From Cryptomeria japonica (Eukaryota > Streptophyta > Pinopsida > Cupressales > Cupressaceae), in contig NC_081414.1 in the NCBI RefSeq assembly GCF_030272615.1, forward strand, positions 660,340,438 to 660,404,437: a DNA stretch of 64,000 bases, in the 5' to 3' direction. Of this stretch, positions 36,665 to 48,580 are shown in pieces. The first letter of the stretch is position 1, and each line of letters begins with the position of its first letter. The notes below the pieces were generated by a model, which saw only the letters and a list, made by a program, of their open reading frames with translations, was not told the origin of the DNA and did not search any database. Made by a program: the position numbers and the translations under genes.

Positions 36665-36949
36665 CAGGGGGAGTAGTTAGCCTTGTGTTTCAGTGGTTTT
36701 TATTTTTTCTTTGATATTTTTGTCAGATTTCTGGCATTAATGTCAAAGGGGGAGTGATATATGTGAAAAACAGAGTTTTACAGAGATATTATTCATAGGG
36801 GGAGTTTGGTCTTTGTTTCGATACTTCATTTCTATATCTTTAAGTAGGAGATTATTGGTTGTCTTCCATTGGGGGAGACTTGTCTGGCATTTCTTGGCAC
36901 TTGGATGTTTGTCACGTCTAGTATTGCAATCAATGCCAAAGGGGGAGAT
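36665..36949 (+). promoter_or_regulatory. COP2 3' UTR with five GGGGGAG tracts and PPT
   Basis: GGGGGAG-type tracts occur at about 36667, 36748, 36798, 36871 and 36941, the last being the PPT next to the LTR. The arm CTAGTATTGCAATCAATG (36918-36935) can pair imperfectly with a CATTGATGTCAACACTAG arm in the LTR at about 36997-37014. Confidence 0.6.
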
Positions 36950-38112
36950 TGTTGGCCATTTGGAGGAATTGATTATGTGTTGCATTGATGTTTTATCATT
37001 GATGTCAACACTAGCTGTTTTGGATGCTTTACCGACACCCTTCTGGTCCCGGTACGTTGTTTGGTTTCTGGTTGGATTTGATCTAGTATGATTTGGTTAT
37101 GGAATTAGCTTATTCATGCTACTCATGTTCATATTCAATCAGTTGGTTTTGGTCTGGTGATTGGATGTTATCCTGCTTGTTTAGAAGCTTGGTTTGTGGT
37201 TTCGGTGATGGTTTCACCAACAAAGCTTTGTTGAAGATATTTGATGTTATGCATAAGTGGTGTTGGTGTTGCTTCTAGTGGAGATTCAGGATGCTGATGA
37301 TGATCATTTTCGACTTGGTTGATTGGGATCATTTCTTTAGCCTGTGTGGACCTAAATTGCATCTCGATGTGTTTCCAGGATGTCTTATGGGTTGGATATT
37401 ATTTGTTTGGTCTAAGGCTGACATATTTTGTAATTATGTAATTGGTTTATTGTTTGGTGGCTGACCTGATTGTTTATGGTCAAGGGTTTGTATATATATG
37501 ATGTAAGATCTCATTGTAGATGATATAAGGATATAGGAAAGGCATATGGATATGTAATTTGTGAATAACGTAATGTCATTCAGGAAGAGGATTTGGTCAT
37601 CATTGGAGATTGAATTGGGTTTATGTAAGGGGATTTAGTCCTCCGATATTGAGCTTAGCCAAAACTGTATTCATTCATAGGAGATGTTATCTTTGCAGTT
37701 CATTCATTCTTCTGGATTGTAGTCTAGATTTCTATATAGTCAGTGAGACTCCTTTTGTGATGAGCAGTGCGCTCTAGGCTTTTGGCCTTCCTGCAAGTGC
37801 AGACCCCTTAATTTTAATTCACATACTTACTGTAAAAGTATTATCTGACTGTGGGTAGGCTTCACACCGTGGTTCTTCTCTTTACCGGGTTTTCCACATA
37901 TAAATCTCGGTGTCATGTGGATGGTATTTATTCTCTGATTATCGTTTATTCTTAATTGATTTATCTATTATTCTAGTATTTGGTTTAAGAATTCTGGTAT
38001 TAATGTTTTGGGTTCCGGTATTAAAGTTTTAATTGCTAAATGTTTTGTTAATCTGTGACAATGGATTCACCCCCCCCCTCTATTGTCTTTCAGTTATTTG
38101 AATTGTCTAACA
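36950..38112 (+). repeat. COP2 3' LTR
   Basis: 1,163 bp, TGTTGGCCATTTGG to TTGTCTAACA. About 95 bp shorter than the 5' LTR, with gaps near 37085 and 37240. Confidence 0.9.
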
Positions 38113-40930
38113 TATATATATATATAAAGAAGAAAATTTGTAACAAAATATCATAAGGAGAAGTAAATGTAGAATGAATTTGATTATAACAGTGTGAGGC
38201 CCTACCCCGATTCAGTTTGACATTTTCAGTTATTTGCATATTGAGACTATTATGGATGCTTTATTTTATGCATTATGGACTTAGAACTTATATGATTCCA
38301 TGATTTGGATCACACTGACATTTGTTGATGTTTTATTTCATGCATGATGATTATGAAACTTTAGATATGTTATTAGAATAGAATTACATTATGATGGTGA
38401 ATGTCGTTATTGGAAATTTGCAGGATTTCATTTTGATGATAGAAAAATGATGCTTAATTATGAATGGTTCAATTTTGGGAAATTATGTTAATTGCTTATT
38501 TGAAATTGAATTTGAAAACAAATGAGAAATTGAATTATTGTTGCCTAATGTAGGAGTGTTTGATTTGCAATGGAATCCATGTATTTGATTATGTATAATT
38601 GTGATTATTTGGAGTTACTAATGTGTTAATTGAGATGCGCAGGAAAATTATCCATGTGACCATGGAATTTAATGGAGAACCAAGCCTAGACCAATGTGCG
38701 TTTGTTAAGCCGGGAGTTGTCTATTTGGAGAGACAACACCCCCCCCCTTGTAATGCATTTTATTTGTGATGTGTATAATGCTTGAGTGTAAAATTTAATT
38801 TATATGTAATTGTGTAATCCTTCAAGAGACCAATTTTCCATGTGTGATTTTTATATTGTATTGTTGTTGTGTCACTTGACACATGTGCTGATTAAGTGTC
38901 ATTGATTTTGACTTGTCTCTTGGAGGGAGTTTTGTTTCTACCAAAGCCATTCAAAAACATGAGTGTGGTCCCAAATCTGCCTTGGGTGGGGAGTCTTGGG
39001 AGTGGTCAACTCATGCTTGACCCGTAGGTAAGCTTCAGTGGGGTTTCCAAAGGGTTTAATGGACTCCTAGGGTAAGTTTTTAGGCTTTTCCAAAGGTCCA
39101 AAGGGTATACCTATGGGTTAGGGGTATTTTGCAACATGTGGCTTCTCCCATGTGACTATGAAGTCACTTCAAAAAGTGGTGTTTTCTAGATGCACGAAAA
39201 TTGAACTTAGAAAGTTCTCCCTAGGATAGAGAACCTTCCCTTTAGGAGTTAAACTCTCTTCCCCATCCTCTTCCACCTTTTCCCTTTCCAATTTGAGTAA
39301 TGTGCAAGAGTTTGGGAAGGGCAACCAATGGGAACTCACACCTCACCCAAGGGGTTGGGAAGTGTGTGAGAGGCCTTCTTAGGCAAGAATTTGCAAACTT
39401 AGTGAGTAATCACCCACTCTCCTTTCTGGGAGATTATGCTTGTTCTAAAAAAGTTAGTAGGAGATTTAGCATTTTTGGTGGAATTTGGAGAAAGTTAGGG
39501 TGGAATTGGGCAGCTCATCCCCAACTAAAATTAGCAAACCTATTGGCAGAATAAGGTTGGTTACTTCTTACCTCCTCTTGTTATGTTGTAAATGATTGTT
39601 TATGTTGTTTTGTAAAAGAAAGGAGTTGCTTGAAAGATTGTGTTTTATGAAGTCTTTGTGTTGAAGTAAAATGTGTAGTTTTCTTTTCTATGTGTTTGTT
39701 TTGTGTTTCTTGTTGTTTTTGGGAGTGTCCAAGATCTCCTATCCTTGGGAGGGTAGGAAGATCTTGGGGTGGAAGGAGTTTGATAGCCATGGGTGAGAGG
39801 CTCTCCTTGTGGAGAGTGTTCTCAAGGGTGTCCTTGGTGACCCTTGATGCATAGCCTTGTGTATGCATTTGGGGGTCATAAGGGGAGTAAAAATGGCCTT
39901 GAGCCTTTTGGGGGGCATAAGGATTGAGGAAGTGTTTTGGTTGCATTTGTGTTGCCATGAGGTGGCTTATGATGTATTGTTTTTTTTTGGGCATGCATTC
40001 TCCCCATTGGTACTTGGTCCACTTCCACCCATGGAAGAGTCACCATGAAAGTGGTGAATGTGTAGCTTGGGAAGGGATAGTTGAATGAAAATGTGTTCCT
40101 ATGTTTGTTGTGGGGTTTGCATGTTTGTATCCCGTCTAGTGCTTGGTTCTCCAAGCTCGGGGGTGGCTTCTAGTAAGCCTAGGCTGGGAGGTGAGCTTTC
40201 CATGGTCAAAATGTGTTTTATTGCAGGTTGCATGAGGAAGGGAAAAGAAGAATCAAAGGGTTATGTTGCTATTTTTTTTGTGTTGCAGAAAAAGAAATGT
40301 TTTAAAAAAAATATAGGGAAGAAATGGAAGGATTCAATGTTGTAGTGTCTAAAAGGAGAATGTGAGAAATTCTAGTATTTACTTTCTAGAAAGAGAAAGG
40401 GATGTATTATTTTTAAGTAACTATGTAGAGAAATACATTGTAGGGTTGTTCAACCCATTTGTATTCATGATTATTTTGTATCCATAAAATTACTTGATAT
40501 CTACTTGATAATGAAATATTTGTTGTTTTCTATCCCTATTTCTAGTAGTTGCAAATGAAAAAGTAATGTATTAGATTTTATGAAAGTTTTTATGTTACAA
40601 AGGAAAAGTAGATGCATTTTATTTTACATGTATTCTGCAAATAGATGAAACTAGGTTGCTGCAAATTTAAATGAAAACAGTCCTTTATTTCCTGGTTATT
40701 GCAGAAAAAGAAGTTTAATAAATTAGTTTATTCCTTGCCAAAAAAAAGGGGAAAACATTTAGCTTTCAATGTTTATTTTTTTTAGTGTTGTTTGAACAAA
40801 CTGATTTACACAAAAAAAATATATAAATACATGTAGGTTCTTTTCTCATTAGGCAATCTGCTATGAATAAATGAATGGTTCTTTAAGATTTTTAAAAGGG
40901 GCTTTCAAGCAGCCTAAATGGTAAAATACA

Positions 40931-40932
<2 letters not shown>

Positions 40933-40976
<44 letters not shown>
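40933..40976. repeat. (TA)n microsatellite
   Basis: Pure TA tract of about 44 bp. Confidence 0.95.
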
Positions 40977-40979
<3 letters not shown>

Positions 40980-41079
40980 TACTGTTCTTCAAAATCAGTT
41001 ATAACAAAATAACACAGTAATGTTTTGTCACAGAATTTAATATTACAAGAAATGAAGAAATCTGTTAATATGATAAATG

Positions 41080-41080
<1 letters not shown>

Positions 41081-41124
<44 letters not shown>
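41081..41124. repeat. (TA)n microsatellite
   Basis: Pure AT/TA tract of about 44 bp after GAAC. Confidence 0.95.
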
Positions 41125-41126
<2 letters not shown>

Positions 41127-41203
41127 CTGTTTTATTCCTTTACAAAAAAAAATCTGTTAGTTTCAATCAGAGAACCTGAACACATTTCATTTTACCAGTT
41201 TAT

Positions 41204-41366
41204 ATTATATATATATATATATGTATGTATATATATATATATATATGTATGTATATATATATATATATATATGTATGTATATATATATATATATAAATAT
41301 GTATATATATATATAAATATGTATATATATATATAAATATGTATATATATATATACATATTTAAAC
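41204..41366. repeat. TA microsatellite with higher-order 20- and 26-bp periods
   Basis: Within the TA tract, ATGTATGTATAT recurs about every 26 bp (three times), then AAATATGTATATAT recurs every 20 bp (three to four times). Short ORFs called in it on both strands are artefacts. Confidence 0.9.
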
Positions 41367-41479
41367 ATATGTAAATGTTATTAAACACAAAAAAAAACTG
41401 CATAAGCGCCCAGCGAAGAAAACACCATATCTTTTTTTTTTTCACCTGCAAAGGAAACGTTTAACAAAGTATGGCACTA

Positions 41480-41680
41480 GGTTTGTAAAAAGGGGCGGCG
41501 CTGCGGTGTTTCCCCGCGTCTCCTCCCTCCGCTACCCACAGACCTCGCAATACATAAACAAACCAAAAAAAAAAAAAAAAAGGGCGCTAGGGTTGGTTAC
41601 AGGTCTTTCCATCCACCGCTCCGCCTTCGCCTCCCTTCGTCGTCCACCCTGCGTTCAACACATCAACGCACACACAAAAA
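41480..41680. other. GC-rich, CpG-bearing island inside SOL2
   Basis: A 200-bp stretch with GGGGCGGCGCTGCGG, CCCCGCGTCTCC and CTCCGCCTTCGCCTCC in otherwise AT-rich DNA. Could be the LTR promoter/R region or captured 5'-UTR sequence. No ORF I trust. Confidence 0.5.
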
Positions 41681-41706
41681 AAAAGGGGTGTGAAATAACA
41701 TGTTCA

Positions 41707-41731
41707 CCCTAACCCTAATTTCGGGTTAGGG
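41707..41731. repeat. telomere-like inverted repeat
   Basis: CCCTAACCC and GGGTTAGGG, a perfect 9-bp stem, separated by 7 bases. The left side has two CCCTAA units. Confidence 0.8.
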
Positions 41732-41899
41732 CAACACCCACATAAATCCTAAAATAATTATGTGCGAGGTGGAAAAAAAAAAAGAGAGAAAGGGGTTTGT
41801 TTAAAAAGGGGAAATTGAATAGTTGAATTAAAAGCCCTACTCTTTTGGGTAATACATTCATAGTTAGATTATAAAATATGAATGACTATATGTGCTTAA

Positions 41900-41960
41900 A
41901 TATATATATATATATATATAAATATATATAAATATATAAATATATATATATATATATATT
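41900..41960. repeat. (TA)n microsatellite with AAATATAT interruptions
   Basis: TA-rich tract interrupted by AAATATATAAATATAT. Confidence 0.85.
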
Positions 41961-42558
41961 TAGAATTGGATTCTTTTAGTTCGTATTTGTAAATGATTAT
42001 AGAAATTAATTTCGAATGTAAAAAAAAAACTTTCGGACAAAGTAGAAGGATTTAAATACCTAGGTGGTCTAGATTTTAAAAAATAATAATAATTAAGGAG
42101 TAAAAACATTAAGTCATTGTAGGGCCAAGAGGGCCAAATTATGTATATGAATATAACGTAATTTTAAATTATGGAGGTCTAAATTAAATAAGGTGTTTTA
42201 AAGCACGATGAATATTAACTTAAAAATTCTAGTGGATAAGAAGATAAGATAAAATTCGAAACGCTTAAATTTGAAATTAATCGTTACACTTGAACTTTTA
42301 ATTATTTATTAATGTAGCTTAGTGAATTTCCTTTTTGGGAGAAAATCTAGCGCATGGAATAACCTAGTTATCCTTATTACTAAATTGAATTTAACTACTA
42401 GATTGACACTAACGTAGTTGAGACCAAACCAAAGATGCATTATTTAATTGAATTAATCGCACTAAGTGCATTATTTTAAATTAGTTAGTCGATAATTAGT
42501 TAAGTATTTTAAAAAAAAAAAATTCCGTTCGTGCCCAAGAGTTGGGCATGACAAACAG

Positions 42559-43061
42559 GAATATCTATCTTTGTTGATGCGAAGTGGTTGATCAGTATGG
42601 TTGTAAGTTGATGTTGTTTGGTATCGGTGGCAGTGAGCCTAAGGTCTCTTTCGGTATTGCAGTTGTCTGGCAGTTGTTCCTTTGTGGTAGATTCTTTATT
42701 TCTTCCTCCGGGAAGTGAGCCCTCCTTCTTTTTCTAGTGGTTTTAGTTGGGCAGTGAGCCCATCTACAATGAGCAATTATGGCAATGAGCCATCTTGTAA
42801 AAACCACCTTAACCGATGTCACCCTAGTAGGTGTTTTCATATTGAGAACTAACATTCTATGTGGTTTTTCCCTTCTTGGGTTTTCCATGTCATATCTAGT
42901 GTTTGATGTGCATGTTCTTATCTATTTATGGTTAAGTAATCCAAAATTTAATCAGTATTGGATTTATTTCTATGGGAAAAAATATATATTTTTAATGTAC
43001 AAATAATTCACCCCCCCCCCCCCCCCCCCGCCCTCTCTCAATTGTTCAGGAATATTCAACA
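42559..43061 (+). repeat. COP3 copia-type LTR, 3' part
   Basis: Contains the 3' blocks of the COP1/COP2 LTR type: TGTGGTTTTTCCC, GGGTTTTCCATGT, an AATTCAC plus C-run (about 18 C, 43012-43029), CTCTCAATTGTTC and the end ATTCAACA. No primer site follows, so it is a 3' or solo LTR. Interrupted upstream by SOL2 and COP2. Confidence 0.6.
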
Positions 43062-43248
43062 AATAGTGGCAATAATTTTAATTTCACCAGTATTTATGAC
43101 AACGTGTTTCTTTGTGACTTTAATTAGTTTCAAGTTTATGTACTATGGAAGAGGATATGACAGTCACAAGATTTCAACTTAGTAATATTCAAGAGTAACT
43201 AATGTCTATCCCCTGTTGGAGGATGAGCAAGATTTCAACTGGGGGGAG
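43062..43248 (+). pseudogene. ATH2 internal tail and polypurine tract
   Basis: Short stretch homologous to the 3' end of the ATH1 internal region: TGTTGGAGGATGAGCAAGA here, TGTTGGAGGATCATCAAGA in ATH1. Both end in a G-run before TGATGAGC. PPT is GGGGGGAG at 43241-43248. Confidence 0.55.
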
Positions 43249-44600
43249 TGATGAGCCTATAAATTATCCTATATATTACATTATTTATGCCACTTTATTC
43301 CATGTTTATAATTCCATTCCAACACATTTATCAACTTTACCTTATCCATGAAGCATGGATTATGATAAATGATGATTAATAAACATTTATATGTTTAGTT
43401 AGTTGACGACTAAATGATGGTAAATTATTACATGAATGGCGATTATTAATGTTAAGTTTTTTAGAAGAATTAACATTTTTTTTTAAGAGATTTGATTTTT
43501 TCATGCAACTAGAAAGAAGAAGCAAGTTGATAGTTGTCATCATGAAGTTGACTGGAAGTGCAGAAAAAGTCAAACCCTGGTATACGTAAAGCAAGCATAT
43601 CTTCCTCATTTCTTAATGAAATTCAGATATTCAAAATTATTTGGAAATATTAAAAGGAAATATAAACACTCATTAAAGTGTTTGAGCTGATTTGCAATAA
43701 TTAAGGAGCACCATTCACTAGAAGTTGATTGAGACAAAACTAGTGTGACGACAGGAAAGGTAGTAGACTTAGTCAAACCTCTTTCATTTATTGTAATTGA
43801 AATTTTAACTTGAAAGGATGTTGTCTAGGAATTGCATTTTATTTATGAACACCAGCAAATCTCCATCACAGCAGCTTTGTAATAAAAGAGTCCGAAACAA
43901 ACTCTTTTCTAATTAGCCAAGAAGACAAGTTGTAATAGAACTCTACTTCTTAGTCACTATTTTGTTGTTACTTAGAAGAATAAGTCTATTCCTTGTTTAA
44001 ATGGATTATGAGACACATATTATATGGTTTTTAGAGAGTCAAGTAGCTTATATATTTGATCTTTTTATCAAGCAAATCCAGTATTAGATAGTAGATGGTA
44101 ATTAGGATTAGAGAGTTGTCATTCTGTAGCAGCAACAATTTTAATAGAAGCAGCATATTATATTTTATAAATGGAGAAAGTTACTTATGTATGAGTTTTA
44201 AACACTTGGTCAAGACTGTAAATTATCTAAGCAAGGGTCACTTAAGGTATTTTACACCTTTGATAGTTATAGTAGCAAAACACACAACAAACTACTATGT
44301 TATTACACAATTTCCTGCAGCCACTGTTCTACATCTAGATTTATTTTCAACACTATTATGATTTCAAATTTTTTTTCCTTGTAATTGATTTCCTATATAC
44401 AATGATAGAATAACTTAGAGAATCTCATGGTACACATATTGTCTTGTCCCATTTCAAGTTCACATCCCTGGGTTGACAATTAAATGTAGCTTCAAGTCTA
44501 TGAAGGGTTGCTTAGATTGGATAACTATCCCTAAGTTAGGAAAGCTATTAGACTAGCACCAAATCTTAATTGGAATTAGGTGCCTCAACAGTTGGTAAAA
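43249..44600 (+). repeat. ATH2 3' LTR (right end approximate)
   Basis: Starts TGATGAGCC. Shares CATTTCAAGT, TCCCTGGGTTGACAA and CTTCAAGTC-type blocks with the ATH1 LTR near its 3' part (about 44449-44495). No gene inside. Confidence 0.55.
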
Positions 44601-44606
44601 ACATGA

Positions 44607-44957
44607 TGTTGAAGGCTTAATCAGCACTTAAGCAACCAAAAATGGACTAAACCTAGTCAATGAGAAATTATAATAAAATTTCTCATGCTAAAAAATGTGA
44701 CTTAGGGTTTTAGGGATAGAGTATGTATCACTCCTAAATAGGTCAAAAAGCATGAAGATATAAATCTAGGGCCAAAACTAATCAAACAACCTAATATGAG
44801 CACACCAATACTTCTGCAACTATATTTTTGTCATCTTATCATTTTCTTACATGTGTGATACATGTGCAACCTTATGCAAACATCATGAATACCATGACAA
44901 TATTTCAGCTTTTCATGACAACTTTTGATAACATTTGCAACATCATTGCTAACAACA
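44607..44957 (-). repeat. COP4 3' LTR candidate (short copia type)
   Basis: Minus strand: purine tract AAAGGTGGAGAT (44958-44969), then TGTTGTTAGCAATG, ending GCCTTCAACA at 44607. TGTT..AACA ends and the PPT fit a copia 3' LTR; no second copy or TSD confirms it. Confidence 0.4.
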
Positions 44958-46192
44958 ATCTCCACCTTTGGTGAACAAACCTATATTTTTAGATCTAGGC
45001 ATTAGTGACAAACTTTAACATCAATGACAACACTTGTGGCCAATAGGGTGAAGCCTTTTACCATCCTTCTTCAAATTCTTAGGAATCTAGAGCCCTACAA
45101 ACAAGTATGCTAATTTAGATCCATCTTGTATTAATCTCTTACCCTTACATCATAGTAAATACTACAATTTTCCCAATGATCTTCTATCTTTAGCTTGTGT
45201 CAAAAATACGATCCTATGTTTGGGCTAATCTTCTTAATGGGATAAAATATACCTATGGTTGTTGACATAGCCTTGAGAGTATAGGAAACAATATTTGTTT
45301 CCATTTTATTAGTAGTCTTCATGTCTGCACAACTATGAGCACCAATTTAAATAGGAAAAGTGAAGCAAAACTTATGTTTTGTTACTATAAGCTTATGTGC
45401 TTCCTGACTTGCCTACATAGCTCCAATATAATTATATTGTCACTTGGCTATTTGGGAAGTTTGTAGATTGTCTTATTAACTAGAAACCCTTATGTATGTG
45501 AAGGTCTTGAAATGAATATAATAATTACCAAATCTTTGAATTTCTAAGGTAGCATCAAATAAAAGCCTCTTAGAAAATTCTCCTTCCAAATACCTAATTA
45601 TGGAAAAGGTAAATGCATCATTTATGGTACAATAATATTCTTTACTTCTAGCCAAAGATGGTTGAAGATACTATCCATAAATTTTCATTCTCAAGTCTAT
45701 TAGTGACTCAATTAAAGACAACTTTGGAAAAACAATTGAGAAGAAAGCAAGTAGAATAGGTAACATGTCATATAGAACTTAGGGTCCTTCACAACTATTG
45801 ATTTATTGTTCAAACAATTATAGATGATCATCCCACAATCTATATGTTCCCTCCTTGCAAGAATGGCTTTAATGAACAAGAGCATCCATGGGTGGAAGTC
45901 TCGAGCACTTGGTAATCCCACAATCCTACTTCAAAGAGTCACTTGATCTTTTTGCATCCTCATGGAGCATACCCTTGTGAATTATTTTTGCCAATTTTAT
46001 AAGTACTTTCCTTGACTTTATCATCATATTTTTGTTGATGTATTATATTGGTTCAAGGTGTTCTACATGGTATTTATCTCCATGTTTGATACTCATAACA
46101 AAATAGTCTTTATACATGAGTATCCCAAACACCCTCTCAATATTTTCAAGATAATTATCTACACCACCTCTCCTAAGGGTCCAATGATTTTC
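44958..46192 (-). pseudogene. COP4 internal remnant, possible extra ORF
   Basis: Minus-strand scraps. The clearest, 45712-45921, contains SARDFHPWMLLFIKAILARRE, IDCGMII and KFYMTCYLFYLL. The pattern recalls the IDRCDL.. MCEELIL .. VVCLMLLFLNEL segment of the COP5 extra ORF. The frame appears to continue on the other side of CHR2 (52367-52690). Identity low-confidence; function unknown. Confidence 0.35.
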
Positions 46193-46998
46193 TGATGCAA
46201 GAGCATCCCTAGTTCATGGCAATCTTGCATCAACCAAAAACATTTTATTTCAGTTTGTTTCTTGTTTTGTAGTTTCAGCAGTTCTTTCTGCATTTCTTGG
46301 AATTGCTCACCGGATCTTGTGGAGCTGGAATTTGTTCATGGACATGTTCTTCTACCTTATCCTATGTCTATGGGATGTTTCAATCTTTTTTTGGCAAGCT
46401 ATCGCTTCCAGAATTTGAGATAGTTTCTTGTCTTAGAACACCAGAGCCACTTGGACCTATTTGTCATTGGTGAATCTTGTGGATCATTTTCGTAGCTTGT
46501 AGAGGTTCAATTCATTGTTTCCAATGTTCCTTAGCATGTGGGTGACCTTCCCTTTGGTCTGCACTTCATTCTATGGATTTTTCATAGGGATCTCTTTGGC
46601 AGAGGCTGACCTTGTTGTTTTACACATTTCATCTTGTTCATCGATATTTATTTCACCTTGGGCTGACGCGAATCATTCTTGATCATATAAATCAATTTAA
46701 TTAAGAATTTAGAAATCAATTATGAGAATATATAGAAGAGTAAGCATAAGGTTAGGAAGTCCAGAGTTGGCTCGCATTCTTTCTTGAGCCCATATATTGT
46801 AATGAGCATGTATGTAATCAAGCCTATGTGTCAAATCTTGGGAGCCTGCATGTTGTCAGAAAATTGTAATTGATTTTCATAGTATAATTTAGTCTTTTTT
46901 GCATTGCCTTCATCACATTGTTTTGCTTCTATTGTGTTAACTCTTGTTGCACAGTCCAAACTGCTCTCCTTGAGGACCCTCCTATTGTGACTGCACTA
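46193..46998 (+). repeat. CHR2 5' LTR
   Basis: TGATGCAAGAGCATCCC to GACTGCACTA (terminal CA changed to TA); partner 51562-52366 ends GACTGCACCA. Confidence 0.88.
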
Positions 46999-47000
46999 AG

Positions 47001-47012
47001 TGTTATCAGAGC
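47001..47012 (+). promoter_or_regulatory. CHR2 primer binding site
   Basis: TGTTATCAGAGC, the Met-type site with one substitution, two bases after the LTR. Confidence 0.85.
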
Positions 47013-47108
47013 CAGATTTTGTTTTGTAGATTGTGGAGTCCTGAAAGATTTTGTTGTAGGGTGGCGGATTGAGGATCTGGCCTGCAGCTACAAAGGACTG
47101 GCATAAAT

Positions 47109-48580
47109 ATGGCCCAGAGAAATGCTAGAGGTGTTGGAGCATGTGGAAATGTAAACCCTATTGTGATGGAAATGTTGAGAGGAATTGTAGCCTGATTGGA
47201 AGTTGTTGAAATGGCCCAAAGAAGAGGTCGACATGTTGAAGATGTAAGTGATGATGAAGAAGAAGAAGTAGCTAGAGAGCAGGGTGAAAATCCACCAGTG
47301 AATGATTCGGATGAAGAGAGATTTATAAGAGCATTTTCAAGAGTGAATACCATACCACATTTAACCCCATCAGACTATGATGGAAAGTTGGATTCAAATG
47401 AATTGCTAGATTGGATCATGGAGATGGAAAAGTATTTTGATTTTGAAGGCACCGCAGAAGATAAGAAGGTAAGATATGCTTGCACTAAGTTGAAAGGACA
47501 TGCGTCTCTTTGGTGGGAACATTTGTAGGTTGGTAGATAGAGAAAAGGTAAAGAGAAGATAAAATCTTGGGAGTGGATGGTTAGAAAGTTGAAATCAAAG
47601 TTTATGTTTGTTGATTATCAAGTTAATCTATTCTAGAAGTTGTAGAACCTAAAGCAGAAGGAATCTAGTGTGAAGGAGTATACCGAAGCATTCTACAAGT
47701 TGAATATTAGATCTCGACATATTGATGATGAGATCAAACAAGTTTCCAAGTATTTGAATGGGTTGTGGATGTCAATACAAGATGAACTCAGTCTAATCAA
47801 GTTGCAAAATATTGAGGAAGCTTATCAATATGCCTTGAAAGAAGAGGATAAGTTGAATAAAAGACATGAGAAGAAGAAAAGAGGTAGAGGTGGAAGGTTT
47901 TCTGGAGGAATATTTCAAGGAGGAAGAATCTATTCTAGAGGAAGAGGACCCTGTACAGATCAGAATAAAGACAAGAAAGTTAGCAAAGATTGTAGTTCAT
48001 ATCAGAAGGATGATATAAACTTTTATCAGATAAGAGAACCTGATGGTTACCAGAATGAGGGTTATGGAAAAGATGATAGAAGACATGATAAAAGAGTATT
48101 TAAAGAAACTTTCTTTAAGTGTGGAGGAAAAGGACATCATGCCTTTGAATGTAAGAGGACCAAGAACACTGGAAGGACAACCTTGGTGGAAGAAGACCAT
48201 ACTGGATCTGCTAATAAACTAGAAGATGGAGAATTGTTGGTGATGAGAAGAGCTTTGTGTCATACCAGAGATGATGAGGAGCCCTTGCAGAGGAGGAATT
48301 TGTTCAATACTAGATGTAAGGTATCTGGTAAGTGTTGTAAAGTCATTATTGATAGTGGTAGTTTAAATAATCTTGTTTCAAAAGAGATGGTGAATAAGAT
48401 GAATTTGGAGAGATTAAAGCACACCAAACCTTATCAGATAGCATGGATTTAGGATGATCATAAGATACTAGTGAGTGAACAATGTTTAGTGAAATTAAAA
48501 ATTGGATCTTATCATGATGGAGTTTTGTGTTATATTATGCCTATGGATATTTGTCATATCTTGTTGGGTAGACCTTGGCA
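47109..48580 (+). pseudogene. CHR2 gag and protease
   Basis: From ATG 47109 (MAQRNARGVGACGN) one frame carries a chromovirus Gag (RVNTIPHLTPSDYDGK, LKGHASLWWEHL), an RG-rich linker and a zinc knuckle whose first Cys is lost (FFKCGGKGHHAFEC). The protease has IIDSGSLNNLVSKEM and later ICHILLGRPWQ. Stops: TGA 47191, TAG 47526, 47538, 47634, 47643 and 48450. The frame shifts near 48580. Every stop is of a type that CAG or CGA would give by one C-to-T change. Confidence 0.88.

Larger units (their letters stand above)
31045..38112 (+). mobile_element. COP2: full-length Ty1/copia element
   Basis: 7,068 bp, plus strand. LTRs 31045-32302 and 36950-38112; TSD TATAT at 31040-31044 and 38113-38117 (weak by itself, because the site is AT-rich). 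Primer site, gag, pol and PPT are in place. The coding region has no frameshift. Confidence 0.92.
38193..42553. mobile_element. SOL2: 4.36-kb solo LTR with perfect TSD
   Basis: Starts TGTGAGGCCC, ends GGGCATGACA, flanked by AACAG at 38188-38192 and 42554-42558. No retroviral coding motif inside, so I read it as a solo LTR of a very long-LTR gypsy element. Read on the minus strand it starts TGTCATGCCC and ends GGGCCTCACA, so either orientation is possible. It holds TA microsatellites, a GC-rich patch and a telomere-like hairpin. Short ORFs (for example 39300-39554) resemble nothing I know. Confidence 0.75.

Noticed and set aside
39300-39554. 84-codon ORF inside SOL2
   Set aside because: No motif, lies within a bounded solo LTR, and start and composition are unremarkable; I see no support for a gene.
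39581-40154. Minus-strand ORFs of 137 and 92 codons in SOL2
   Set aside because: His/Gln/Thr-rich low-complexity frames without recognised domains; likely chance openings in a T-rich LTR.
41025-41451. ORFs on both strands rich in Tyr, Ile and Val
   Set aside because: They are translations of TA microsatellites.
41707-41731. Interstitial telomere
   Set aside because: Only three telomere-like units, in inverted arrangement; too short for a telomere relic. Kept only as a hairpin.
42592-42888. 98-codon minus-strand ORF
   Set aside because: Chance frame through the COP3 LTR remnant.
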